Assembly (NCBI GenBank): GCA_029747585.1 | Contig: JAPEVF010000210.1 | Coordinates: 1 to 64,000 of the forward strand | DNA: 64,000 nt | Direction of reading: 5' to 3' | Source of the DNA: Pleurotus djamor | Taxonomy: Eukaryota > Basidiomycota > Agaricomycetes > Agaricales > Pleurotaceae | In this document: in pieces, positions 1-11,000 of the stretch | Numbering within the stretch: the stretch's first letter is position 1 | Layout: each line of letters begins with the position of its first letter | The notes under the pieces: model-generated | Told to the model about the DNA's origin: nothing | What the model saw: only the letters and a program-made list of their open reading frames with translations | The model's database searches: none | Program-made: the position numbers and the translations under genes

Positions 1-3000
1 CGGCTGATTGTGGTTATTGAATCTTTGACTTTAAGACCAGTCTCGATAATGGATGCGGTCAGTGCAAGAGGATCCATTGGGAGACGGGAGGCCCGAGGGG
101 TTAGTGATGGGCGATGATAGTGGGCAGTGGTGGTGTCAAAGTAAGGTCGAAGGATGAGATTAAAAGGTCTGCATAGTGAGAAACTACACACGAACAGCGC
201 GAGTAGCGCAAGTAGAAGGTGGGGCGGGACTCGTGGGCGGTACAAGCTTGAAGCACTACATAGTACACAGCTTGCGGCTGATGAACTAATTTTGGGGTCG
301 CCAGGTGATCTCTAGCGGGGAAAATCCATGTGAGCCACGACCGCCTCCTAGGTGAGGGCGCGAAGTGCTGGTCATCGATGTGTTTTGTATAGAATTTTGA
401 GTAGCCTACATTTGCGTCGACGCTCGAACACCGAGGGCACACGAACATGAGGTTCGTGTAGGAGATGTGCCTGGTTGTTCCTGCGCACGACCACCATGGA
501 GAGATAGGCACGCCGAGAGCCATATGCCTAGGTAAGCGTCCGCCTTGAATTGTACACCTCTAGAAACTGAGCTCAAGAGACAAGATACGAGAGCGTGCTA
601 AGTGTCGGAGTGACACACCATGTGTTCTGAAGGGGAACCACGTACTCTAAGTCCTGCATAAGTCAGTTGCATCTTGACATTAAACCATTGCTCGCGAAAT
701 ATATGGTTGATTAGTCGGCCAATGTGTATATGTGGTCCAAATGTGGTCGTGAATTTCGTTGGCTCCATTGGAAACGGGGGAAAAATTGGGGAAAATGTCA
801 GTATTGGACGAGCCATGTGTATCATATTAGTATAAGCCACGTCTTACAGTCACGAGAACTACAGTCAGAGTGAAGTCAAAGTTGATGTCGACGGTCAAGG
901 TCAAGTCGAGGTGGCGAGTTGGCTCGGAAGTAAAGTTGTCTGAGCTTGAAAATTGGAATGCAGCTCAATGCTCCTCACGGCCCGTCTTCCCCGTCCTCCT
1001 TCAAGCTTGATGCATGATGCTTGATGCTTTCCTCCACTGGCCCTCATTTTCTACGTGTGATCCTCTCTAACTTTGATGATCGGCCGCNGTTTTCTGGCCA
1101 GTCTGTCTTCTTCCCCCCCTCTCTGCTCCTTGTACGTGATCTCATCTTTCCCATCCAAGGTTGCATGCATCTGATCCACCCCCTCTTTTTCCAGCCTCAA
1201 ACAGGGCCGTAGCGATTTTCCTCAACGTATATGTACTACCCCATCCCGGTTTTGCTTCATCGAACCGCGGACTTTTCAGGAAGAGATATCATGAAGCCGA
1301 GACCGTCTGCTCAACTTACTTTGAACTTCCTGTGCGTCAACTTGGTTGTCCGTTCCGACCAGTGTCGTCTTATCTCATTTAGGAAGCACTTTTAAACTTC
1401 TACTTGCATCCCCCACGAAAATCACGCGTGCTTTGAGCTGCTGACAGAAGGAAAACGGAGAAAGTTGAACCATCCTGAGTCCGCACCAGGTTCAACTATT
1501 TCCCAAGTCTCAGTCAGTTTCGCAGGATATTACTTTCCCCCCTCCCATGATCAAGGCGTGTCGTGGATGACGCTCTAGGCGGAGATAGCACTGAAGATCG
1601 TTGTTCGGCTTTGTTTCCCTTACCGTGACCAACCAGCAAGAGCCATCCTCGCGACTGCTTGCCGCCTCCCATGACCGTGACATTTCCTCGCAGCAAAGCC
1701 CAGAAATGTCAGATTTAGTGTCGTGTATGAGGAAGCTCTTCCTATGAGGTGGCGGAGCCTTTTCATTGGAGATGACAGACGCAGAAATGGAAGGCTGTTT
1801 GTGGATGCTGGGAACTACATTCGTAGGGCTCCAGGGTTCCTACAGAGAGGGAAGTGTCGAACGGGTATATATGTTTTGTTCTTTGTAAGTTGACCCTGCC
1901 CCTCCCGTCCCGATCTGCCAGCTGACCCCGCATAGGGACCCCAGCCATCGTCGTAAACTACCTCCGTCCTTCCGTGATGGCGCTTTGCTTCAAATATCGT
2001 GCACAGGGGATGCACTGGCGCTGTTGTGCTGGTATGCCAACCACATTTTCCTCATCCCAAGCCAGCCGCTAACCTGGATCTCGTTCAGGAAACAGAGTCG
2101 CCTTCCTTGCCGATTGCGTGCTCCCGTAATCATCATCGTGGCGCTTCGCATGTCAGGAAGGCATGCTCTGCCTACCCTACACCGATCGAATATGACGGTC
2201 GTTCCTATGGGCATGAATTCAAGAGTTGGGGGCTGACGACGGAAGCTTGGAGAGGATGCAGGTTGGCGGGGGAAGAGTTTTGAGGTAATGCAAGCAAGCT
2301 TTCTTGGCCGCGAGATCGATCTCGTCCCAACTGTGGAGCTTGGAGAAACTCGACGGCAGTAATGAGAGGACACCTGCCACCGGGGGAGCGAGTCGTCGAC
2401 CAAGATTGCACGTACTTTCGAAGCAGAAAAGGTGTACTGGGACGGTGAAATCTAGAACACCACACGCGCCTCGTTCGGGCTAAAAGCAACCTACCCGTTC
2501 GTCATTAATTTGGAGCTCAAGCGTTCATCGTTTTGCCAGGCCACTGCTTTCTGACACCTCAAGGTTTCCGGAGTCGACCTCGTTCGTGGCCTTGGCGTGC
2601 TATTTATTCTGCTGCATACGCAGGAGGTTCTCGCGTCCGCTCTGCCATCGTGCTTTCCCCGAGTTCCTTCCAGACGGTATGGGGAGATCAATGGTGATGT
2701 ACTCCTCCAAATCACGAGAAGACCTATTCGGCATCGTCAGCAGTATCGCAGGAGAGTGAGGTCCAAACAACCTCATGACAAGCGCTCGAAATTGGCGCCT
2801 GTTAGCCAAAACCCACCTCGTTTCAACCGGAGCGCTGTCGTCTTCCCTCGAACCTACTCGCGTACTTCTTCTCCACGTACCGTGTCGCTTCCCGCCTTTC
2901 ACTGACCGCTGTGTCCAGCACCTATCTTCGAATCCTTACCACCAACACGCTGTTCTCTGATCTCTCTTTAGCGACCAAAGATTTTTCAAGGAAGGATCAC

Positions 3001-3435
3001 CTCTGCGGAGCACTGCAAACTGCTCGCAATAAGTGTCCGAAGGTAGCCTAAGCTTACCAGGGATAGGAAGTTGGAGGCGTATGACGGCTGGACGGTCGGA
3101 TTGGGCACTGAGCCAGCGCACATAATGCGTTTTGTCGCCTTTTTGATGCCACATGACGTCTCAGAACATCAGAATTCAAGAGGTACTACTACTTTGGTAC
3201 TATTAGCTATTTAGTTATGACCGGAACCGCTGAAAAATAACTAAATAACTAGGATTTGCCTTATATAGACCCCGAAATGGTGGAGACGACCAGTGTGACG
3301 CATGTGTGATGCGTGACTCTTCCCGCTTTACCAGATATGGTCATCACCGAGCACTGTTGGGCTGCTCGTCGAGGCGTATAATGAGGGGCAGGGGGGATCC
3401 TGTTTCCCCCAAGTGGCTTCTTCCTTTCACTCACC
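1..3435. other. No recognisable gene
   Basis: Several short open frames occur on both strands, but none has family-like composition, plausible splice partners or a convincing start. I see no LTR ends, tRNA or tandem array. The right part (about 3190-3435) is probably the promoter and leader of the transposase-like gene that starts at 3436. It contains one small inverted repeat, listed separately. Confidence 0.5.
3208..3247. repeat. Short inverted repeat (11-bp arms)
   Basis: TATTTAGTTAT at 3208-3218 is the exact reverse complement of ATAACTAAATA at 3237-3247, with an 18-bp loop. It lies about 190 bp upstream of the gene starting at 3436. It may be a cruciform-prone promoter element or the relic of a small mobile element. 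Confidence 0.6.
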
Positions 3436-6400
3436 ATGGCCGCATTCGCATCCGCTCAAGACGCGCTCGACGCCGCCACCGTTGCTGATCTGACAGCCTA
3501 TCGCGCGTCTGGTGAGCATGATGATCAGTCCTGCAGCTTCCAGAGCCATAAAATCTCACTGTTACTCTCTTAGTCTTTCCAGTTCAGGTAGCAACCCTCC
3601 TCAGCCTTGAGACTGCTTTGGACTGGGTCAACCCAAGCAGATATGCTGAATGGCTGCGAGAAGCAAAGGGAATCCAGGTTGGGAATGTTGCGTGAGTGTT
3701 GTCTGTTTTGTATCTATCCCCATTCTCATTTTCTTCCAGCTTGCCGCCTCCAGTGATGCGCACGACTGCACGCGCAACCTCTCGTGCTACTGCACGGGAG
3801 GTTATCGAGATTTTGGACAGCGACGATGAACCGGCTCCCATCAAACCCCCGAAACGCTCTCGTTCGGACTTGAGTCCCACGAAAGAGCCCGCTGGGAAGT
3901 CAAAGCGTCGCCGCCATCAGTCCCATCACCATACGGTCATCGAGCTCAGTGACAACAATAGCGACATCCCACCAATTCCCACACCACTTCCCTCTGTTAA
4001 ACGTGAGCAGCCTGTGCTCCGGGTCGGCGCCTCTAAGTCCCCAACGACATCTCGTGCATCTACAGTTGACCCGCCCGCTCCAGCTACCACCATCGTAGAA
4101 ACCAGGGCAGTTGAAGACAAGCCTACTCTGGCTGAGCTCGTTGCGAAGGCACCCAAGGACGACCGCGGAAGGTACATCCTCACGCAAAAGACACGCGTCG
4201 ATGATTATCAACTTCTGGATCGTATCCCGGAACGCTGGCCAGTCCCTCCTCAAGATAAAACAGTGGCCTATGTTGTTGATGCCAGTTCTGATGATCGTTT
4301 CGCTGCGAAGGTGACCCCGTCTGTGAATGCCGACAAGTTTTTGAAGAACGAGGTAAGTTACTGTCATCCTTGATGTTTACCGTGTTCTAATACATCCTTA
4401 TGTTGCCGTTACTACTAGGATCAGGACTCATGGGGTGCCGGTAGCAATGGGAGCACCAAGGCTCCTGTTGAGGTTCAGCTCATCGGCAACATTCCCTGTC
4501 GCCGTTCATCTCATACCTGCAATGGGTCACGACGCTGCGAATTCTTTGGACACCACCTCGACGGATATAAGCGTGAAGATGGCGAAGATCTTGAAAAGAC
4601 TCGTGAAATCTTCGCAAGTGAGCAGGACCAAAATGAGAATGATGGGGCATCGGTCTTAGGAACAACGGCTTCGTAGATACATATTCCCTTTGATGTGTAC
4701 TTCCACGTAACTGACAAGCTATTAACTAGTTTCTGGCGCATTCTACAATCTCTGAGGTGTAAGAAGTCTGGATGTGATGGCCAACCTAGGCTTGTCCGGC
4801 TTCGAGATGTGAGTTTCTCTCATATTCTAATCAGTTCATCCAGCCAAATGAATCCAATATCAGGGACCATCCTCAGAGGGAAAGGATCACTTCATCGGAT
4901 GTACCCACCGGTCTCGAACAGATGCGCATGAGCATATCTACATGGGGATACCAAATTCAGTCAACGAGGACATTCTTGTGACTTTGATTAACAAGGGCTC
5001 ACTCTCGTCGGCATTTGACTCCTCGCTCCGTTTATACGAGAATACTGCGTGCGCTTCACTTCACCATCCGCGCCGTGGCAAGCAGAAATACTGTAGTCAG
5101 TAACTCTGCGTAAAATATGTGATAAATTCCTAATACATCTATATGCCGCCAGGTCATATCCATTTTCAGAATCGAGAAGTTGTCTTGGGAAAGATGGAGC
5201 ATGCACCGTGCTCGGTACAGAAGGTGACCTATACATCCGTCGATACTCAACGGCCTATCATGGTCGTCATCTTCTCTGGGCAACACAATCATCTGCCCTG
5301 GCCATTAGAGAAGGCAACGATCGAAGCAAAGAATGACCTTCAAGCCTGCATGAAGATGCTAGGAAAGCTAGGAGTTACTGCTCAGCAAGTGGATCATGGT
5401 TCGCCCAATTCTTGGCTTGCCTCTTCTTTGATTCCCACTCTAAATGATATTCTGCTTTCTAGCGCCATCTACCCTTGCTCTCCTCGGCTCGAGTCTAAGC
5501 GATAAGCATCCAGCTTACCATAACATGAGAACGTTGCAAGACGCTGTCAAATTGGAGCGCAATAGAGATGCTCCCGAAGGGAATCTATGGCCAGGGGTTT
5601 CCCGTGAATACGACATTCAGCAGACTCTCGATGCTGATAAACGTTACATGTGGAGCCTTCGAAATACTGGCACGACCAAAATCGCCGTTGCGTTGTTCCC
5701 TGCCCTTGCGCGGCTAATCCACTCGGCGCTCTACATTGCCTGTGACTTTACGTTCAAGCGTGTCCGCGGAGAACTCAATGAATGGGAAGTCGCACTTTGG
5801 CACCGTGCAACACATCAACGTGCGAGTTATTTCGGACTTTTAAGCTTTAAATAACATCTTTACTGACTTACAGGCCTCCTAGGTGTTACGGTTGCAAGGG
5901 TCTTCTCAAACGGCCAAGATACCGAAGCCTTCACACATATCTTTGAAGATTTCTTCACCGCTATTGAGCGTGCAACCGGTCAGCCATTACGCTTCAAAGT
6001 CTTTGACCCAGCAGGCCAGCTGTTGTCCATCAACTTAGACATGGAAGCAGCTCAGGTGAAGGGGCTTGGATGTGCCCTCATTTGTCTTGGGATGAACAAT
6101 CCCAAGGTCAGTAAAATCCACGAAACGGACCCAGATATCCTTGTCCAATATGTCCTCAAGCTCTGTCTCGTCCATCTTCAACGGTTCGTTCAACGTTAAT
6201 ATGTGATGTTCAGATAGCACTTACTCATCACACTCACATGGTTGCGGCATCTTCTCTAAAATAGCTCGATCGATGGAATTGCGTCGTTAAGCCAGCAAGA
6301 GTACGACTACCTTCTCCGTCTCTGCTCAGTCAAGTCAGATGCAGAGCTGAAGGAATGGAATGATTGGTGTAGCAACCACCAGAAGAAGCAGATCCGTGGT

Positions 6401-7282
6401 GCGTATACTAATCTCAACCTCTTGTACTCAGTACGTACTACGAAACAAGGCTGACCGTTAGTTCTACTGTTAGACTGGCACACTCACAAAGTCTCATATC
6501 GGTGGTTAATACCCTGCTTCAATCAATTCCGCTCTCGCATGCCACCCGACCACTGGGCGCTTTCATCGAATAACACGAACATCGTTGAAACTGCCCATGT
6601 GGGCTCAAATATGGAGACTGGCATTGGCCTTAGTCCTCTGGAAGCGATTCGAAGGTAAGAACCCATGTAATTTTGAACTTCTAACCGCTGATCTTTCATT
6701 CAAGTGCTGAACAAGCTGATTTGGCCGTAATTAAGAAGATTGAGAACACGTTAAACACGGCTGTCGTTCCGAATAAACACAACAGCGATGCGAAGCGGAC
6801 CAGCCGTTCGGTCACTCGAGCTGCGAAGAAGACTCAACACTTGCGCGCACATGTGTCTGTGAATGACGAAATCAATGAGCTCGAGTTGAAGTTGGCTGAG
6901 GCCAAAGACCGGAAGAAGCAGCTTGGACGATCACCTCGTCGTTCTCGCATTTTATCCTTCTCCCCTCAGAAGAGTTCTCTCTCTCTTGGCGGAACTTCTG
7001 GTCTAGATCTTGACGACATCTACTCTGATATGATTGAAGGGCCTAGTGGAATTACCTCTGAGCCAATCGATTTTAACGCCAGTGAGTTCTCCTCAAGCTT
7101 AAGTTTAACCACATCACTCATTTCTTATATGTGTAGGCATACCAGCAAGCCCTGATCTTGGACGCTTGAACGAAGCTGATCTACCGATTCCTGAGCCATT
7201 GGAGGCTATGCCTTCATTTGTGCCTCCCCCAGCTCTAAATGTGGCGATGGCGCGTCAACAAGGGAACATTCCCATTTGTTAG
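3436..7282 (+). CDS. GCM/MULE-like transposase-family protein, 3' end truncated by an LTR
   Basis: This is a multi-exon gene (introns roughly 50-70 bp), start chosen at 3436. The N-terminal part has basic patches and two SIM-like stretches (VIEILDSDDE near 3803, VIELSD near 3940). Cys/His-rich segments follow at about 4495-4800. A HNHLPWP motif near 5290 resembles the zinc-binding end of WRKY/GCM1 DNA-binding domains found with MULE transposases. Candidate DDE residues are the D of CDFTFKRV (about 5745), the D of DMEAAQ (about 6040) and the E of NTNIVETAH (about 6575). A coiled coil rich in E/K follows at 6840-6930. I recognise the arrangement as a large, mostly uncharacterised Agaricomycete multicopy family. 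The final codons, TGT TAG, are the first six bases of the LTR at 7277, so the native C-terminus is lost. Whether it is an active transposase or a domesticated protein is not decidable here. Confidence 0.7.
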
Positions 7283-7744
7283 ACCCTATCCAGAGAGGGG
7301 CTATAGGGGACAGTGTAGGCCGAGATGTCGGCCGTGTGAACGAGATGTGGGCGAGTACAGCGGCTGAGGCGCAGCGCTGGACTCCTACTAACACTCCGGG
7401 CTCGGGTGTACCAGGCCGGGTGTAGGGCCGAGGATACGAGGAGGAGAAGGAGGGCGACGAGTGGAGGAGGTCCAAGTCGTCTCGGGGTCCGGGTCGGGTT
7501 GTCAGGCCGGGCGAGGAGTCAGAGAGGATAGGTGAAAACGTCTATAAACGAGCTAAGGGAACAAATACAACTATGAGGAACTATATATACCATACTACAT
7601 GAGGCGTCGGCTAATAGAACAATGGCGGGTCCGTTTATGTAACTGCTGCGCGAGTGGGTCCACTAGATCCGTGAGTCACGTGACAGGCGGCATAGGGGTG
7701 TCACGTGACCACAGGAGCTAGGGGACCTGTCACGGATCGTGACA
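7277..7744 (-). repeat. LTR (3' LTR in element sense)
   Basis: This 468-bp LTR has TG...CA ends: on the plus strand it begins TGTTAGACCC and ends GATCGTGACA. In element sense the first 17 bases form a perfect 7-bp stem (TGTCACG, ATC, CGTGACA), followed by two TCACGTGAC palindromes. It lies directly against coding sequence of the transposase-like gene and supplies that gene's stop codon. Confidence 0.93.
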
Positions 7745-7747
7745 GTA

Positions 7748-7757
7748 CCCCCCCTTC
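7748..7757 (-). other. Polypurine tract
   Basis: In element sense GAAGGGGGGG ends three bases before the downstream LTR. This is the expected position for plus-strand priming in LTR retrotransposons. Confidence 0.8.
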
Positions 7758-7904
7758 AAGGGCCAACTCCCAGGTGGCCTAAAGAGTCCGATCGGTCCGG
7801 GTTCGGATCAAAGGAAGCCGATCGATCGTCTTGGCGATAATGGAAGCTCTTCTGAGAATGGAAGGCGGAGGCCGAGCGGGTGATCCGGTGCCTGTAGTCC
7901 AGGG

Positions 7905-8006
7905 GTATAAGAGGGCCAGTGTCCAGAGCGAAAAACCCCCCAGTTTTCTTCTGCCAACTACCACCATCGTTCAACACAAGTCCAACCCCGTCCGAAATCC
8001 ACAAAA
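7905..8006 (+). promoter_or_regulatory. Possible TATA-type promoter of the antisense gene
   Basis: GGTATAAGAGG lies about 100 bp upstream of the ATG at 8007 and leaves room for a short leader. It implies that the antisense gene has its own promoter near the chromovirus 3' LTR. This rests on motif and position only. Confidence 0.35.
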
Positions 8007-11000
8007 ATGTCGTCTTCGCCATCCGAACAAGAGCTCCTCGCCGAGCTTCAACGTATCAAGGCCGAGAAAGCGGAGAAAGCGGAGCAGCGCCGTTTGGCGG
8101 CTCAGCGGGAGGCCGAGGAGGAGGCGGCTTTGGAAAGGCGGATCGCAGAGACTTTGAAGAAGGCAGAGGAGAAACGTTTGGAGGAGGAACGGAAAGCGGA
8201 GGAAGCGAGGAAGGCGGCCGAAGCCTTCAGGTTGGAGGCCGAGAGGAAGGCCGCTGAGGCGTCGAAGGCAGAGGAGGAGCGTAACCGCGAAGAGGTTATC
8301 GAGGCCGCGCGGAGGCTTGCCGAGGCCACTCGGATTCAATTNGACAAGGAGGCGGGCGAGCGGGGTATTTTGGAAAAGGTATACGGTCCCGTTGCTCGGT
8401 TACCGGATGGTTTGCTAACGATGCCTTCGGAAAAGGTCGGGCCCGTTTCTGTTAGTTTCCCCGTGTTTTGGTCTTACATGATGGATCGACAGCACGCGGA
8501 CGACGTCGAGAAGAAGTATAAGGGCCGGAAGACGGGTCCGAAGAGCAAGGCCGTGGTGGAGGACTCGGGTGACGACGGGTCCGTGAAAGCTCCAACCGCG
8601 AAGATTACGAAGGACGGGTTGTACGAGCCGGGTGAGTTCCGTTTGCGTCGGCCGACAATTTGTGTTGATACATTTTTTTGTGTTTAGCATGTGCACTGTG
8701 TGTGAAGTCGAAGAAGAAGTGCCAAGTTCCAGCTCATGCTGTAAGAAAAAGTCATTATTCCTAGGTAGTTGCCCTAGATGTAATCCAATTTTTCCTGGCG
8801 ATGGGATTTCAGGGGGTCGTTGATTTAGCAGAGGAATGGCAGTATAATGAAATATGGGGCTATAATGAATTATGCTTCATATCATTATAATGAATTATAA
8901 CTTGGATAAGGCTTAGCATAGAGGTAAACCCGTGGGAAATTGGTTATCCTAAAAGCACCCGGGCTAGTTTTGATAGTGATTATCTAGGCGGCTAGATCTG
9001 ATTGATTGTAGGCATGGGACCCTGCGTGACTGTGAGACCAATGATTAATACTGAATGTGTGAAATACTTTGTGACCGCGGGAAAATTTTGAAAAAAAGAG
9101 CGGTGGGTAGCCCCCCTTTTGCTGCTACTGACTGTGGGACAATTTTCTATTGACTGTGGGAAAATAGCTCAAAAAAGCGCAAATAGGCCTGGATTTGAAT
9201 GGTTTAAATTTGCAGGGCAATAAATTGACTGTGGGAACATTATTATGACCGTGGGAAGCGTGAGAAAAAAATTGCTGACCGTGAGAAAATTTCAAAAATT
9301 GTAGGATTCAGTAGCGGTTATACTGACCGTGAGAAAAATTTACTTATTGCGAGAACTTTCTCAGAAGTGTAATGGAATGCAACCACTACCTTTTAGAAGC
9401 GTTGGAAAATTTGACTGACTGTGGGAAAATATTTGTTACCGTGGGAAACTTTCCCAACTAACCGTGGGAATATCTTTCTGACCGTGGGAAAGCGAGAAGC
9501 GCCCAAAATGCGCAACAAAAGGCTTGCTTTTGGCCTTTTAGCAAATAGTATTGACCATGCTTCACCAAACCTTACCCTAGCTATGCAGAATTCAAAAAAC
9601 TCGGTCAATGTATTCAATAGTGACTGTGAGAACTTTGTTGTGACTGTGGGAATTTGGATCAAACTGTGGGAAAAGCCAAATTTCTAATGAAACTTCGGCC
9701 TTTCAGGGTTATTATTGACTCTGGGAACAAAATATTGACCGTGGGAAATTGACAAAAATTGTGAAACACTAGATCTGCAAATTCTAAGCCTCTGAGTGAA
9801 AGCAGGACCCTTGGAGCATATCTAGTTATTGAGCAAAGATGGATTTACTTTGGTGAATTCTGAAATACCCTTAGTTTCAACCATGATCTATCCTCATCAT
9901 TTGTGTCTTCTTTGATCTGTGGGTGTCTCTATTGCTTCCATAGATGTTCATACATGTGTAGCTGGTATTCTAATGCTGTTCACACTCTTTCAGGCAACAA
10001 GCATGTTCCCAAGGTTTGGGATATCTTTGGGTGAAATCAGCATTCCTGAGAATGTCCAAATTTGCTACATACATGCCATTCATCTCCTTCCCTCCTCATC
10101 TATCACTCTGCTACTCCCATGCCAGTCTGTACCTATTGAAACACTTTATCAGCATCAGTATTATGCTTTCAAAGAAAGGACAAGGATATGGATGTGAATG
10201 AAGAGCAGGCTAGTGTGTTTCCAGAACATGCACATTTAAGGTTGAAGACTTGGAAAGTGCATAAGAACATCTTTCCCATTCTACCTGGAAGGGTAAATCT
10301 CATCTAGAATGCTCAAACCATCCCTAGTACACCCATATCAAACAGGTAGAACTGATGGTATCAAGAAAATATAGGTAGGATGAGCAAGGTACCAGTGGGA
10401 GCAAATGATTGAAATCAGCAAACCTGCAGGATCTTCAAAGTAATTTCAACTTTGCTCAATAACTAGATATGCTCCAAGGGTCCCCCTTTCACCCAGCACC
10501 TTAGAATTAGTAGATCTGGTGTTTCGCAAATTTTGGCACTTTCCCACGGTCAATAAAATATTCCCAGAGTCAATAACAACCCTGAATGGCCGAAGTTTCT
10601 TTGGAATTGAGCAAGGTTCTCACAGTCAGCTCATGTTTCCCACGCTAAGGAAGAGTTTCCCACAGTCAAAATAAATGTAAAGGAGGAAGTTTTGATCAGT
10701 AATATAGCCTTGGTATAGGTTAAATGGTCAGAAATGGCCAATATCTAATCCCTACAGGGTTCTGAATTGAAGGCAAGGTGTTCTGTTGCGCATTTTGGGC
10801 GCTTCTCGCTTTCCCACGGTCGGAAAGATATTCCCACGGTTAGTTGGGAAAGTTTCCCACGGTAACAAATATTTTCTCACAGTTAGTCAAATTTTCCAAC
10901 GCTTCTAAAAGGTAGTGGTTGCATTCCATTACACTTCTGAGAAAGTTCTCGCAGTAAGTAAATTTTTCTCACGGTCAGTATAACCGCTACTGAATCCTAC

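Noticed and set aside
101..523. 140-codon minus-strand frame
   Set aside because: Low-complexity-free but without motif, family-like composition or splice partners; frames of this size occur by chance in GC-balanced DNA.
9393..9687. Overlapping open frames in the left arm of the foldback element
   Set aside because: Their repeated residues are just translations of the TGACYGTGGGAAA motif.
9919..10201. 92-codon frame in the core of the foldback element
   Set aside because: Too short for a transposase, no catalytic motif; considered as a remnant but unsupported.
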